DNA of 64,000 bases from Pseudomonas rubra (GTDB lineage Bacteria; Pseudomonadota; Gammaproteobacteria; Pseudomonadales; Pseudomonadaceae): NCBI RefSeq assembly GCF_028656935.1, contig NZ_JAMDGZ010000035.1, positions 145,754 to 209,753 of the forward strand, read 5' to 3'. The position numbers and the translations under genes are program-made. A model generated the notes under the pieces. The model saw only the letters and a list, made by a program, of their open reading frames with translations, was not told the origin of the DNA and searched no databases. Positions 1-9,694 of the stretch are shown piece by piece; position 1 is the stretch's first letter; each line of letters begins with the position of its first letter.

Positions 1-35
1 GCAGCGGAGCCGGACGGTTCGCGGGGCCTGAAATT

Positions 36-95
36 ATCGCGGGGCAAGCCCGATCCCACAGTTTCTTCCTGTAGGAGCGGGCTTGCCCCGCGATT
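36..95. repeat. REP palindrome pair (P. putida type)
   Basis: Two inverted copies of the GGGGCAAGCCCG core face each other (about 36-60 and 71-95), one reading into GATCCCACA and the other into GTAGGAGCGGG. This is the usual P. putida-type REP/BIME arrangement. It sits directly after the stop codon of the minus-strand porin, where it may stabilise the 3' end of the mRNA. A similar unit recurs near 20.2 kb and, partly, at the right edge. Confidence 0.85.
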
Positions 96-97
96 AA

Positions 98-1345
98 TCA
101 GAGAATACTGATCGGATAGCTGATGATCAGCCGGTTCTCGTCAAAGGCGTTAGTGCTGTAGTCCCGGCGCATGGTCGAGTTGCGCCATTTGGCCGACAGG
201 CTCTTCAGGGTCCCGGACTGGATCACATAGGCCAGCTCTGACTCCCGCGCCCATTCCTTGCCATCGGTAATGGCGCCGGTGTGCACGTTGTCGCCGCTGA
301 TGTAGCGGTTCATCAGGGTCAGCCCGGGCACGCCGAGGCCGGCAAAGTTGTAGTCGTGACGCAGTTGCCAGGAGCGTTCCTGGGCGTTGTCGAAGCTTGA
401 GTTGTAGCTGTCGTTGGCCAGGGTGCCGCCACTGGTGCCGTTGACCCGCATCCAGGCATCGTCGCCGCTGACTTTCTGCAGGCCAAGGTAGAAGGTGCTG
501 GCACCGTACTTGGCCGACAGCAGCGCCGAGGTGGTGCGGTTGTCCAGTTTGCCGGCGCGTTCGGCACCGTCTTCCTTGCCGATGAAGTAGCCAAGGTTGG
601 CGCCAAGGGTCCAGTCGCCCACAGGCTGGCTGTGCACCAGGTTGAAGTACTGCTGGTTGTAGATGTCCTTGAGTTCGGCATTCCACAGGCCAATCATCGT
701 GCGCTTGTCATTGAAGCTGTATTCGCCGCCGGCAAAGTTGAAACGGTCGGAGGTGAAGGCTGCGCGGCCGTTCATCGACATGTCTTGCATGCTCGCGTCA
801 TTGCGTGGGCTGTTGCCGCGGAACTGCCCGGCATACAAGGTCAGGCCGGTGATCTCCTGGGAAGTGACCTGCCCCCCTCGGAAGGTTTGCGGCAGCGAGC
901 GGCCGTCGTCGGAGCGCAAGATCGGCAGCACTGGCATCCACTCGCCAACCTTCAGTTCGGTGTTGGAGATCTTCGCTTTCAGCGCCACGCCCAGGCGGCC
1001 GAAATCGTCGGCCGGGCGACCGTCATCGTGCACCGGCAACAGGTGGGTGCCCGCCGTGCCCTTGCCACCATCGAGTTTGACCGAGTACAGGCCCAGCACA
1101 TCGATACCGAAGCCGACCAGGCCCTGGGTAAACCCGGAGCGGGCATCGAGGATGAAGCTCTGGGTCCATTCCTCGGCCTTGCCCTGGGGGTTGGCCGGGT
1201 CGACGAAGTTGCGGTTGATGTAGAAGTTGCGCAAGTTGAGGCTGGCCTTGGCGTCCTCGACAAATCCACCTTCGGCAGCCAGGGCGGGGAGCGTGCAAGT
1301 CATGGCCAGGAAGCCGGGAAACAGGTGTCGTGCGGGTGAGGTCAT
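98..1345 (-). CDS. OprD-family outer-membrane porin
   Basis: A 415-residue substrate-specific porin of the OprD family. The protein has an N-terminal signal peptide ending near LPALA, then GGFVEDAKASLNLRNFYINR, the usual opening of the mature OprD barrel (helix-like start followed by the first strand). The rest alternates short polar and aromatic strands and ends in an aromatic-rich strand (IISYPISIL), typical of 18-strand OprD barrels of this size. Pseudomonads carry many paralogues that take up amino acids or aromatic acids such as benzoate and vanillate; the substrate cannot be read from sequence. It reads away from ttgC on the same strand and is separated from it by the ttgC terminator, so it has its own promoter within 1346-1550, where I see no clear motif. 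Proximity to an efflux operon is not evidence of a joint role. Confidence 0.9.
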   Translation of the reverse strand: MTSPARHLFPGFLAMTCTLPALAAEGGFVEDAKASLNLRNFYINRNFVDPANPQGKAEEWTQSFILDARSGFTQGLVGFGIDVLGLYSVKLDGGKGTAGTHLLPVHDDGRPADDFGRLGVALKAKISNTELKVGEWMPVLPILRSDDGRSLPQTFRGGQVTSQEITGLTLYAGQFRGNSPRNDASMQDMSMNGRAAFTSDRFNFAGGEYSFNDKRTMIGLWNAELKDIYNQQYFNLVHSQPVGDWTLGANLGYFIGKEDGAERAGKLDNRTTSALLSAKYGASTFYLGLQKVSGDDAWMRVNGTSGGTLANDSYNSSFDNAQERSWQLRHDYNFAGLGVPGLTLMNRYISGDNVHTGAITDGKEWARESELAYVIQSGTLKSLSAKWRNSTMRRDYSTNAFDENRLIISYPISIL

Positions 1346-1550
1346 GGTGTGTTGTCTCTTGTTTTTATGTAAGCCGAAGCCATCCGCTGCGACGATTGGA
1401 GGTCACAGGCCGGGCGACGATCTTTGGGGACAGGCTTTGTAAATGTTGCGAAGCGATGGTGCGGGGCAGGGGGGGATGAATCAATTCGTGACAGGCGGAA
1501 TTGGGCGGTAATCGAACGGTAACGGGTGGGTTAATTCATTGTCGTGGGAC

Positions 1551-1577
1551 AAAAAAAAGCCCACCGCAAGGGTGGGC
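1551..1577 (-). terminator. Intrinsic terminator of ttgABC
   Basis: On the minus strand a GCCCACC/GGTGGGC stem with a five-base loop is followed by eight T residues, 20 bases after the ttgC stop codon. This is a standard rho-independent terminator and closes the ttgABC transcript. Confidence 0.93.
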
Positions 1578-1596
1578 TCTTCTACAACGCAGTCAC

Positions 1597-3051
1597 TCAG
1601 CCTTTCGGCGTCTGGGCTGCAGCCTGCTGCTGCGCCTGACCGGTCTGCTCGTACCAGCCGCCACCGAGGGCCTTGTACAGGTTGACCTCGCTGACCAGCT
1701 GCGACAGGCGATCGCTGATCAACGACTGCTGGGTGTTGAACAGCTGACGCTGGGCGTCGAGGAAGGTCAGGTTGCTGTCGATACCGATGCGGTAGCGACG
1801 TTCGGCCAGACGGTAGTAGTCCTGGTTGGCGGCAACCAGGTCACGCTGGGCCTGCAACTGCTGATTGAAGGTCTGGCGCGCGGCGAGGCCATCGGAGACT
1901 TCCTGGAAGGCGGTCTGGATGGTTTTCTCGTACTTGGCGACGTTGATGTCCTTCTGGATCTTCGAGTAGTCGAGGCTGGCACGCAGGGACCCGGCGTTGA
2001 AGATCGGCAGGTTGATCTGCGGCTGGAACAGCCAGGTACCCGACCCGCCCTTGAACAGGCCACCCATGTCCGGGCTCAGGGTCCCGGCATTGGCGGTCAG
2101 GCTGATGCTCGGGAAGAACGCTGCACGAGCGGCGCCAATGTTGGCATTGGCGGACTTGAGCAGGTGTTCGGCTTCCTGGATGTCTGGCCGGCGTTGCAGC
2201 AGGTCGGACGGCAGGCCCGCCGGTACTTCGGCCAGCAGGTCGCTGTCGAGCGGCTGGGCGCTTGGCAGGCTGGCCGGCACACCGGTGCCGAGCAGCACGG
2301 TCAGGCTGTTGAGGTCCTGAGCCACCTGGCGCTGGAACTGCGCCAGCTTGACCCGAGCGCCTTCGACCGAGGTGCGTGCCTGGCTCAGGTCCAGGGCCGA
2401 CGCCACACCCACTTCATTGCTGCGCAAGGTCAGCTGGTAGCTTTCCTCGTAGGTCTTGAGGGTGTCCTCGGTCAGCTTGAGCAGCGCCTGGTCGGCCTGC
2501 CAGGTAAAGTAGGCGTTGGCCACACTGGCCACCAGGCTGATCTGCGTCGAGCGTCGCGCTTCTTCGCTGGACAGGTAGATCTCCAGCTGTTGCTCGGTCA
2601 GGCTGCGCACCCGGCCGAACAGGTCGAGCTCGTAGGCACTGACCCCGAGAGTTGCCGAGTACTGGCTGGTGATGCTCGAGTCATTGCCTTGCGACATGTT
2701 CGCGGGCATCCGCTGACGGCTGCCGCTGCCATTGGCCGAGACCGCCGGGAACAGGTCGGCGCGCTGGATACGGTACTGCGCACGGTAGGCATCGATGTTC
2801 AGCGCCGCGACCTTGAGGTCGCGGTTATTTACCAGCGCGCTCTGGATCAGTTGCTGCAACGCCGGGTCATGGAAGAATTGACGCCAGCCCTGTTCGGCGG
2901 CGGCCACCTCGGCCGACTCGGTCGGCGAGTAGGCAGGGCCTTGCGGCCACTGCGCGGCCACCGGCGATTCCGGGGTCTGGTAGTCAGGGATCAGCGAGCA
3001 GCCGCCAAGAATGAAAGCGGTGACCGCCAGGGACAACAGGGACTTACTCAT
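1597..3051 (-). CDS. ttgC: TtgC, outer-membrane channel of the TtgABC efflux pump
   Basis: A 484-residue OprM/TolC-family outer-membrane factor, the length known for P. putida TtgC. The start ATG overlaps the ttgB stop codon (ATGA). The signal peptide ends in the lipobox LGGC with Cys18 as lipidation site. The rest holds two repeated OEP halves with helical-barrel segments, for example the stretch from GSGTWLFQPQINLPIF to the TAFQEVSDGLAARQTF helix. It forms the exit duct for TtgA-TtgB and docks on the adaptor. Translational coupling to ttgB keeps the stoichiometry. The C-terminal tail is Gln/Ala-rich. Identification rests on operon order, length and divergent ttgR; OprM in P. aeruginosa is the orthologous family member. 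Confidence 0.95.
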   Translation of the reverse strand: MSKSLLSLAVTAFILGGCSLIPDYQTPESPVAAQWPQGPAYSPTESAEVAAAEQGWRQFFHDPALQQLIQSALVNNRDLKVAALNIDAYRAQYRIQRADLFPAVSANGSGSRQRMPANMSQGNDSSITSQYSATLGVSAYELDLFGRVRSLTEQQLEIYLSSEEARRSTQISLVASVANAYFTWQADQALLKLTEDTLKTYEESYQLTLRSNEVGVASALDLSQARTSVEGARVKLAQFQRQVAQDLNSLTVLLGTGVPASLPSAQPLDSDLLAEVPAGLPSDLLQRRPDIQEAEHLLKSANANIGAARAAFFPSISLTANAGTLSPDMGGLFKGGSGTWLFQPQINLPIFNAGSLRASLDYSKIQKDINVAKYEKTIQTAFQEVSDGLAARQTFNQQLQAQRDLVAANQDYYRLAERRYRIGIDSNLTFLDAQRQLFNTQQSLISDRLSQLVSEVNLYKALGGGWYEQTGQAQQQAAAQTPKG

Positions 3052-6000
3052 TGCCCGGCCTCATAGCGTGGGGTTTCAGGGGTGGCGTCCTCTTCGGGCT
3101 TCTTGCTACCGAACAGCGACGACACACTAACGAAGAACAATGGCACCCAGAAGATAGCCAATACGGTGGCAGTCAGCATCCCGCCGATCACCCCGGTACC
3201 GATGGCGTGCTGGCTACCGGAGCCTGCACCGGTGGAGATGGCCAACGGTACCACGCCGAGGATGAACGCCAGCGAGGTCATGATGATAGGCCGCAGACGC
3301 ATCCGGCAGGCCTCGATGGCCGCATCGACCAGGCTGCGGCCCTGCTCGTGCAGTTCCTTGGCGAACTCGACGATCAGGATCGCGTTCTTCGCCGCAAGAC
3401 CAATGGTGGTCAACAGACCCACCTGGAAGTACACGTCGTTGGACAGCCCGCGCAGGCTGGTGGCCAGCAGCGCACCGATGATCCCCAGCGGTACCACGAG
3501 CATGACCGCAATCGGGATCGACCAGCTTTCATACAGCGCCGCCAGGCACAGGAACACCATCAGCAGCGACAGGGCGTACAGCGCTGGCGCCTGGGAACCG
3601 GACAGGCGCTCCTCATACGACAGGCCCGTCCAGGAGTAACCGATACCCGCTGGCAGCTGTGCGGCCAGGCGCTCGACCTCAAGCATCGCTTCACCGGTAC
3701 TGTAGCCTGGGGCGGGTGCACCGAGAATCTCCATGGCTTCGACGCCGTTGTAACGCGACAGCTTCGGTGCACCGTAGATCCACTCGCCCTTGGCGAAGGA
3801 GGAGAACGGCACCATCTCGCCAGCGGCGTTGCGCACGTACCATTTCTGCAGGTCTTCGGGGCTCATCCGCGCACCGGCTTCACCCTGGATGTAGACCTTC
3901 TTGACCCGACCGCGGTCGATGAAGTCGTTGACGTAGCTTGCACCCAGGGCAATCGACAGGGTGTTGTTGATGTCGGCGATGGTCACGCCCAGGGCACTGG
4001 CGCGCTCGTCGTCGACGGTCAGTTGGTACTGCGGTTCATCGTTCAGGCCGTTCGGACGCACTGCCGAGAGGATCTTGCTTTGCGCGGCCATGCCGAGGAA
4101 CTGGTTACGCGCTTCCATCAGCTTGTCGTGACCGACGCCGGCACGGTCCTGGAGGAACACGTCGAAACCGGTGGCGTTACCCAGCTCCAGTACCGCAGGC
4201 GGGGCGAAGGCGAACACCATCGCGTCGCGGAAGCTGAAGAAGTGCTGCTGGGCACGGTTGGCCAGGTTGAATACGTTGTTCTCGGCAGAACGCTCGCCCC
4301 ACGGCTTGAGCATGATGAAGGCCATGCCCGAGCTCTGGCCACGACCGGCGAAGTTGAAGCCGTTGACGGTGAACACCGAGGCAACGGTATCGGCTTCCTT
4401 GTCGAGCAGGTAGCTGCGCATCTCGTCGATCACCACCTGGGTGCGCTCGGCACTGGAACCGGCCGGAGTCTGCACCTGGGCGAACAGTACACCCTGGTCT
4501 TCTTCAGGCAGGAACGCCGTGGGGATGCGGGTGAACAGCCAGATCATGCCGACTACGATCAACAGGTAGGCCAGCAGGTACGGAGCCTTGTGCCGCAGCA
4601 TGTTGCCGACGCCGCTTTCGTAGCTACGCACGCTGCGGTCGAAGTTGCGGTTGAACCAGCCGAAGAAGCCGCGCTTGGCAACGTGGTGCTCGCCCTTGGC
4701 AATCGGCTTGAGCATGGTTGCGCACAGCGCCGGGGTGAAGATCAGTGCCACCAGTACCGACAGGGCCATGGCCGAGACGATGGTGATGGAGAACTGCTTG
4801 TAGATCACCCCGGTGGAGCCGCCGAAGAAGGCCATCGGCAGCAGTACCGCCGACAGTACAAGGGCAATACCGACCAGGGCACCCTGGATCTGGCCCATGG
4901 ATTTCTTGGTCGCTTCCTTGGGTGACAGGCCCTCTTCGGCCATCACCCGCTCGACGTTCTCCACCACGACGATGGCATCGTCCACCAGCAAGCCGATGGC
5001 CAGCACCATGCCGAACATGGTCAGGGTGTTGATACTGAAGCCAGCGGCGGCAAGGATGCCGAAGGTACCCAGCAATACAACCGGTACGGTCATGGTGGTG
5101 ATGATGGTGGCGCGGAAGTTCTGCAGGAACAGGTACATCACCAGGAACACCAGCACGATCGCTTCGATCAGGGTGTGGATTACCCCGCTGATCGACTCGG
5201 TCACCACCGGCGTGGTGTCATACGGGAACACCGCCTTCATGCCTTCCGGGAAGAACGGCTCCAGGTCGTTGATGGTCTGGCGCAGGGCCTTGGCGGTATC
5301 CAGGGCGTTGGCGCCGGTCGCCAGTTTGACTGCAAGGCCGGAGGCCGGTTTGCCGTTGAACTGTGCGCTGATCGCGTAGTTCTCACCGCCGAGGCTGACC
5401 TTGGCGACATCGCTCAGGCGTACCTGGGAGCCGTCACGGTTGACCTTGAGCAGGATCTTTTCGAACTGCTCAGCGGTCTGCAGGCGGGTCTTGCCGATGA
5501 TCGTGGCATTGAGCTGGGTGCCGGGCAGGGCAGGCAGGCCGCCGAGCTGGCCGGACGACACCTGGACGTTCTGCGCGGCCACGGCGGTGCGCACGTCGAC
5601 CGGGGTCAGCTGATATTTGTTCAGCTTGGCCGGGTCGAGCCAGATACGCATGGCGTACTGGGCACCGAACACCTGGAAGTCACCGACACCGGCCGTCCGC
5701 GAGATCGGGTCCTGCATGTTGGAGACGATATAGTTGGCCAGGTCGTCCTTGGTCATGCTGCCGTCTTCAGACACCAGGCCAATGACCAGCAGGAAGTTTT
5801 TCACCGCCTTGGTCACGCGGATACCCTGCTGTTGCACTTCTTGCGGCAACAGCGGGGTGGCCAGGTTCAGCTTGTTCTGTACCTGGACCTGCGCGGTGTC
5901 GGGGTTGGTGCCCTGCTCGAAGGTCGCGGTAATGGTCATGCTGCCGTCGGAGTTACTTTCCGAGGAAACATAGCGCAGGTTGTCGATACCGTTGAGCTGT

Positions 6001-6200
6001 TGCTCGATCACTTGAACCACGGTGTCCTGCACGGTTTGCGCCGAGGCGCCCGGGTAGGTCACGGCGATGGCGATGGCCGGCGGTGCGATGCTCGGGTACT
6101 GGTTGATAGGCAACTTGAGGATCGACAAGGCGCCGACCAGCATGATCACCAAGGCGATCACCCAGGCGAAGATCGGGCGATCGATAAAGAATCTCGACAT
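3048..6200 (-). CDS. ttgB: TtgB, RND multidrug/solvent efflux permease
   Basis: A 1050-residue inner-membrane proton/drug antiporter of the HAE1 RND family, the exact family length of TtgB/MexB. It opens with MSRFFIDRPIFAWVIALVIM, the conserved first transmembrane helix. It carries the proton-relay pair in TM4 (GLLVDDAIVVVENVERVM, Asp-Asp near 407-408). The large periplasmic loops between TM1-TM2 and TM7-TM8 form the porter and docking domains, and TM10-12 contain GLAAKNAILIVEFAKE. TtgB captures hydrophobic drugs, aromatic solvents and flavonoids from the periplasm and inner membrane. It starts three bases after the ttgA stop and overlaps ttgC by four bases, so the three genes form one transcript repressed by TtgR. 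No truncation is seen. Confidence 0.97.
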   Translation of the reverse strand: MSRFFIDRPIFAWVIALVIMLVGALSILKLPINQYPSIAPPAIAIAVTYPGASAQTVQDTVVQVIEQQLNGIDNLRYVSSESNSDGSMTITATFEQGTNPDTAQVQVQNKLNLATPLLPQEVQQQGIRVTKAVKNFLLVIGLVSEDGSMTKDDLANYIVSNMQDPISRTAGVGDFQVFGAQYAMRIWLDPAKLNKYQLTPVDVRTAVAAQNVQVSSGQLGGLPALPGTQLNATIIGKTRLQTAEQFEKILLKVNRDGSQVRLSDVAKVSLGGENYAISAQFNGKPASGLAVKLATGANALDTAKALRQTINDLEPFFPEGMKAVFPYDTTPVVTESISGVIHTLIEAIVLVFLVMYLFLQNFRATIITTMTVPVVLLGTFGILAAAGFSINTLTMFGMVLAIGLLVDDAIVVVENVERVMAEEGLSPKEATKKSMGQIQGALVGIALVLSAVLLPMAFFGGSTGVIYKQFSITIVSAMALSVLVALIFTPALCATMLKPIAKGEHHVAKRGFFGWFNRNFDRSVRSYESGVGNMLRHKAPYLLAYLLIVVGMIWLFTRIPTAFLPEEDQGVLFAQVQTPAGSSAERTQVVIDEMRSYLLDKEADTVASVFTVNGFNFAGRGQSSGMAFIMLKPWGERSAENNVFNLANRAQQHFFSFRDAMVFAFAPPAVLELGNATGFDVFLQDRAGVGHDKLMEARNQFLGMAAQSKILSAVRPNGLNDEPQYQLTVDDERASALGVTIADINNTLSIALGASYVNDFIDRGRVKKVYIQGEAGARMSPEDLQKWYVRNAAGEMVPFSSFAKGEWIYGAPKLSRYNGVEAMEILGAPAPGYSTGEAMLEVERLAAQLPAGIGYSWTGLSYEERLSGSQAPALYALSLLMVFLCLAALYESWSIPIAVMLVVPLGIIGALLATSLRGLSNDVYFQVGLLTTIGLAAKNAILIVEFAKELHEQGRSLVDAAIEACRMRLRPIIMTSLAFILGVVPLAISTGAGSGSQHAIGTGVIGGMLTATVLAIFWVPLFFVSVSSLFGSKKPEEDATPETPRYEAGQ

Positions 6201-6203
6201 GGT

Positions 6204-7355
6204 TTACTCCCCTTTGGCCTCTGCAGTCGATGCATTGGCCTGGGTTGGCTGGGCAGGCTTGACGTTGGTGGCGTCGCTGACCTTGACCTCGACGCCCGGT
6301 TTGACGAACTGCAGGCCTTCGGTGATCAGGCGATCGCCCGGGTTCAGGCCTTCCTGGATCAGCCAGTCGCTACCCACGGTCCGGCTGGCCTTGAGCTGGC
6401 GCAGTTCGACCTTGTTGTCTTGGTTGACGATCAAGGCGGTCGGCTGGCCTTTAAGGTCGCGGGTCACGCCTTGTTGCGGGGCGAGGATGGCAGCGCTGTT
6501 GACCCCGGCGGCCAGGCGCGCGTGGACGAACATGCCTGGCAGCAGGTTGTGTTCAGGGTTGGGGAACACTGCACGCAGGGTCACCGAGCCGGTGGTCTGG
6601 TCTACCGAGACTTCGGAGAATTCCAGGCGACCGTCCTTGCCGTAGGTGCTGCCGTCTTCCAGGGTCAGAGTGACCTTGGCAGCGTTGTCGCCGACCTTCT
6701 GCAACTGGCCGCTTTCCAGTTCGCGGCGCAGCTTGAGCAGCTCGGCCGAGGACTGGGTGACGTCAACGTAGATCGGGTCGAGCTGCTGGATCACCGCCAT
6801 GGCATCGACCTGGCCATTGTTGACCAGGGCGCCTTCGGTCACCGAAGAGCGGCCGATACGACCGCTCAGCGGCGCCAGGACCTTGGTGTAGCGCAGGTCG
6901 ATCTGGGCGCTGCGCAGCGAGGCTTCAGCCTGCAAACGTTTGGCATTGGCGTCGTCGTATTCCTGGCGGCTGACAGCCTGTTCGGCGACCAGTTGCTTGT
7001 AACGCTCGGCCAGCGAGCGGGTCGATTGCAGGTTGGCCTGGGCGCTGGTCAGGGTCGCCTCGTACACCGACGGGTCGATCTGGTACAGCTGCTGACCTTC
7101 CTTGACTTCGCTGCCTTCCTTGAACAGGCGCTTGAGAATGATGCCGTTGACCTGGGGGCGGACCTCGGCAATGCGGTACGCGGTGGTACGGCCTGGGAGG
7201 TCGGACGTCAGGGTATAGGCTTGGGTTTGCAAGGTTACGACGCCGACCTGAGGAGCTTGCGCCGCAGGCGCCGCCTCTTCCTTTTTACAGCCGCTGAGCA
7301 GGGTTGCCAGGGCGACGGCGGAAACCAGAGCGGTAACAGCTGGCTTGAATTGCAT
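6204..7355 (-). CDS. ttgA: TtgA, periplasmic adaptor lipoprotein
   Basis: A 383-residue membrane-fusion protein linking TtgB to TtgC. The start at 7355 (MQFKPAVTALV) is preferred over an upstream start at 7391: a GAGGA ribosome site lies six bases upstream, and it gives a proper lipoprotein signal with lipobox LSGC, Cys23 lipidated. The family order is visible: a beta-barrel/lipoyl half (VRPQVNGIILKRLFKEGSEVKEGQQLYQID), an alpha-hairpin (ANLQSTRSLAERYKQLV), the second lipoyl half (LSGRIGRSSVTEGALV) and a membrane-proximal barrel. First gene of ttgABC. Its promoter lies about 95 bases upstream inside the TtgR operator, so effector binding to TtgR induces the pump. Confidence 0.95.
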   Translation of the reverse strand: MQFKPAVTALVSAVALATLLSGCKKEEAAPAAQAPQVGVVTLQTQAYTLTSDLPGRTTAYRIAEVRPQVNGIILKRLFKEGSEVKEGQQLYQIDPSVYEATLTSAQANLQSTRSLAERYKQLVAEQAVSRQEYDDANAKRLQAEASLRSAQIDLRYTKVLAPLSGRIGRSSVTEGALVNNGQVDAMAVIQQLDPIYVDVTQSSAELLKLRRELESGQLQKVGDNAAKVTLTLEDGSTYGKDGRLEFSEVSVDQTTGSVTLRAVFPNPEHNLLPGMFVHARLAAGVNSAAILAPQQGVTRDLKGQPTALIVNQDNKVELRQLKASRTVGSDWLIQEGLNPGDRLITEGLQFVKPGVEVKVSDATNVKPAQPTQANASTAEAKGE

Positions 7356-7449
7356 GAAGATCCTCGGGTCGCAAGAGCTGAAGACGCTCAAGAATAATGG
7401 AAAGGGTGCGCTATAAAAAATGCTGTCGAGTGGATAAATAGCTTGCTAA

Positions 7450-7484
7450 GGAATATACTTACATTCATGGTTGTTTGTAAATAC
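7450..7484. promoter_or_regulatory. TtgR operator overlapping the ttgA promoter
   Basis: The segment from GAATATACTTACATTCATGG to TTGTTTGTAAATA matches, as I recall it, the characterised quasi-palindromic TtgR operator of P. putida. On the minus strand it contains a -35-like TTTACA (7476-7481) and a -10-like TATATT (7452-7457), about 18 bases apart, directed to ttgA. The same DNA lies upstream of ttgR, so TtgR represses both operons from one site. Confidence 0.85.
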
Positions 7485-7614
7485 CTCGCAGGCGACGCAT
7501 TCAGTCCTAGCGAGCCCCCAAATTAATACATCCGGTAACAGTCTTCAGAGGCTGACCCGGGCCTACTCCCAGGCACCCAGCGTGCGTGCCCGGGCCTGAT
7601 GAGGTTGTACTGCC

Positions 7615-8247
7615 ATGGTCCGTCGAACTAAAGAAGAAGCCCAGGAAACCCGTGCCCAGATTCTTGAAGCTGCGGAAAAGGCCTTCTATAAACGCGGGGT
7701 AGCGCGTACCACCCTGGCTGATATCGCCAAGGAAGCGGGGGTGACCCGTGGCGCCATCTACTGGCACTTCAACGACAAGGCCGAACTGGTTCAGGCCATG
7801 CTCGACAGCCTGCACGAGCCGCTGGACGCCCTGGCGCGCGCCAGTGAAAGCGAGGATGAAGTCGACCCGCTCGGCTGCATGCGCAAGCTGCTGGTGCGTC
7901 TGATGCACCAGATGGTGCTTGATCCGAAAACCCGGCGAATCAATGAAATTCTGCATCACAAATGCGAGTTCACCGATGATATGTGCGAGATCCGCCAGCA
8001 ACGGCAGGCCTCGACGGTCGATTGTCATGCCCATATCGCGTTGTCGCTGGGCAATGCAGTCAAGCGCGGGCAACTGCCCGCCGACGTGGACCCGGATCGC
8101 GCGGCATTGGCTATTTATGCCTATATAGACGGATTGATCCGTCGCTGGCTACTGCTGCCAGACAGCTTCGACCTGCTCAATCAGGCCGAGCTGTGGATCG
8201 ATACCGGGCTGGATATGCTGCGCTTGAGCCCCGCCTTGCGCAAATGA
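7615..8247 (+). CDS. ttgR: TtgR, TetR-family repressor of ttgABC
   Basis: A 210-residue TetR repressor, the length of characterised TtgR. The N-terminal helix-turn-helix is TLADIAKEAGVTRGAIYWHFNDKAELV (about residues 32-58), strongly conserved with AcrR/TtgR. The C-terminal two-thirds is the helical ligand pocket that binds chloramphenicol, flavonoids and other plant antimicrobials. Ligand binding releases the operator at 7450-7484 and derepresses ttgABC and ttgR itself. It is divergent from ttgA, with a leader of about 130 bases between operator and start codon. The gene is intact. Confidence 0.96.
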   Translation: MVRRTKEEAQETRAQILEAAEKAFYKRGVARTTLADIAKEAGVTRGAIYWHFNDKAELVQAMLDSLHEPLDALARASESEDEVDPLGCMRKLLVRLMHQMVLDPKTRRINEILHHKCEFTDDMCEIRQQRQASTVDCHAHIALSLGNAVKRGQLPADVDPDRAALAIYAYIDGLIRRWLLLPDSFDLLNQAELWIDTGLDMLRLSPALRK

Positions 8248-8341
8248 CACTTTGTGAAGCTTTGTGATCATTTGTTGCTACGGTTGTTGAAATGCCCTCC
8301 TGGTTGCCGCGCAATAGCCTGTCAGGCAAGGCCGGTGCAGT

Positions 8342-9526
8342 CTACTCGATAGGCTCGTAGGGCAGGCCGACATAATTTTCTGCCAATGTTGTACGACCAG
8401 CCTCGGAGCTGACGTAGTACTCAAGCTCACTTTGCTGGATACGTTGGCTGAAGGCATCGCTGTCGGGAAAACGGTGCAGGATCGAGGTCATCCACCAGGA
8501 AAAGCGTTCGGCCTTCCAGATTCGCCGCAGGCAGATCTGCGAGTAGCGTTCCAGCAGGTCAGTGCGCCCTTGGCCGTAGACCTTGCGCAGAATGTTGTAC
8601 AAGGTGCTGACATCACTGGCCGCAAGGTTCAGACCCTTGGCCCCGGTAGGCGGCACGATGTGCGCGGCGTCACCGAGCAGGAACAGTTTGCCGTACTGCA
8701 TCGGTTCAACCACAAAACTGCGCAGCGGCGCGATGCTCTTTTCAATGGCGGGACCTGTGACCAGGCGCTCGGCCAGATCAGTCGGCAGGCGTGATTTGAG
8801 TTCGCTCCAGAAGCGCTCATCGGACCAGTCCTCGACCTTCTCCTCAGCTGGAACCTGAACGTAGTATCGGGTGCGGGTCGGTGAGCGCATGCTGCACAGG
8901 GCAAAGCCGCGCTCGTGGCGGGCATAGACGAGTTCGTCGCTAACCGGCGGGGTGTCGGCCAGCACCCCGAGCCAGCCGAATGGGTAGACCCGTTCGAATA
9001 TCTTCAGCGCTTGCGCAGGAATCGATTGCCGGGCGATACCGTGATAACCGTCGCAGCCGGCAATGTAATCACAGTCCAGACGCTGCACTTCACCGTCTTT
9101 TTCGAAGGTCAGGTAAGGGTGGTCAGACTTGAGGTCGTGGGGGCGTACATTGTTGGCTTGATAAACGGTGACTGCGCCGCAGGCTTGACGCGCTTGCATC
9201 AGGTCGCGGGTGACTTCGGTCTGGCCATAGATCATGACGCCTTTGCCGCCGGTCAGGCCCTTGAGGTCAATATGTTCGCGTCGCCCATCGAAAGCCAGTT
9301 CAAAGCCACTGTGGGGCAGGCCTTCGGCGTCCATGCGCGCGCCAACCCCGGCTTCGCGCAACAATTCGACCATGCCCTGTTCCAGCACCCCGGCACGGAT
9401 GCGCCCGAGCACGTAGTCGGCGCTTTGGCGCTCGACGATGACGTTGGCGATCCCGGCCTTGTGCAGTAACTGGCCGAGCAGCAGGCCAGCAGGGCCGGCA
9501 CCGATAATTGCGACTTGAGTCTTCAT
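8342..9526 (-). CDS. pobA: 4-hydroxybenzoate 3-monooxygenase
   Basis: A 394-residue flavoprotein, the classical length of p-hydroxybenzoate hydroxylase. It converts 4-hydroxybenzoate, NADPH and O2 to protocatechuate, the entry step to the beta-ketoadipate pathway. FAD-binding motifs are in order: GAGPAG at residues 9-14, the CDGYHG (DG) motif near the middle, and LLGDAAHIVPPTGAKGLNLAASD, the second FAD motif with the substrate-site loop. Cytoplasmic. The start has GGGATAACAACA upstream. It is divergent from an AraC-type activator 168 bases away, as in other pseudomonads, so induction by 4-hydroxybenzoate through that activator is expected. Convergent with ttgR, with no strong terminator between. 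Confidence 0.96.
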   Translation of the reverse strand: MKTQVAIIGAGPAGLLLGQLLHKAGIANVIVERQSADYVLGRIRAGVLEQGMVELLREAGVGARMDAEGLPHSGFELAFDGRREHIDLKGLTGGKGVMIYGQTEVTRDLMQARQACGAVTVYQANNVRPHDLKSDHPYLTFEKDGEVQRLDCDYIAGCDGYHGIARQSIPAQALKIFERVYPFGWLGVLADTPPVSDELVYARHERGFALCSMRSPTRTRYYVQVPAEEKVEDWSDERFWSELKSRLPTDLAERLVTGPAIEKSIAPLRSFVVEPMQYGKLFLLGDAAHIVPPTGAKGLNLAASDVSTLYNILRKVYGQGRTDLLERYSQICLRRIWKAERFSWWMTSILHRFPDSDAFSQRIQQSELEYYVSSEAGRTTLAENYVGLPYEPIE

Positions 9527-9694
9527 TGTTGTTATCCCAGGCAGGCTTCAGCACAGGGCTGCAAGCAGCTTATGATTGTTGTGCTTGCATTTTTCGCTTG
9601 GAAAGACGAGCAAAGAAGGGATAAAAGTGGTGTGAAGCAGGACTTTTCACCAATCGGTGCGATTATCGGGCACCGTCCTGGAGAGCGTTGAACC

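Noticed and set aside
36..95. Possible CRISPR or attachment site at the REP pairs.
   Set aside because: The units are inverted pairs with the P. putida REP core, not evenly spaced direct repeats, and no tRNA or integrase is near.
5175..7397. A long open frame on the plus strand, antisense to ttgA/ttgB (740 codons), and similar long plus-strand frames at 1501-3066 and 3051-4925.
   Set aside because: High GC keeps the opposite strand open. The translations are low-complexity and lack any domain, and the minus-strand genes are unmistakable.
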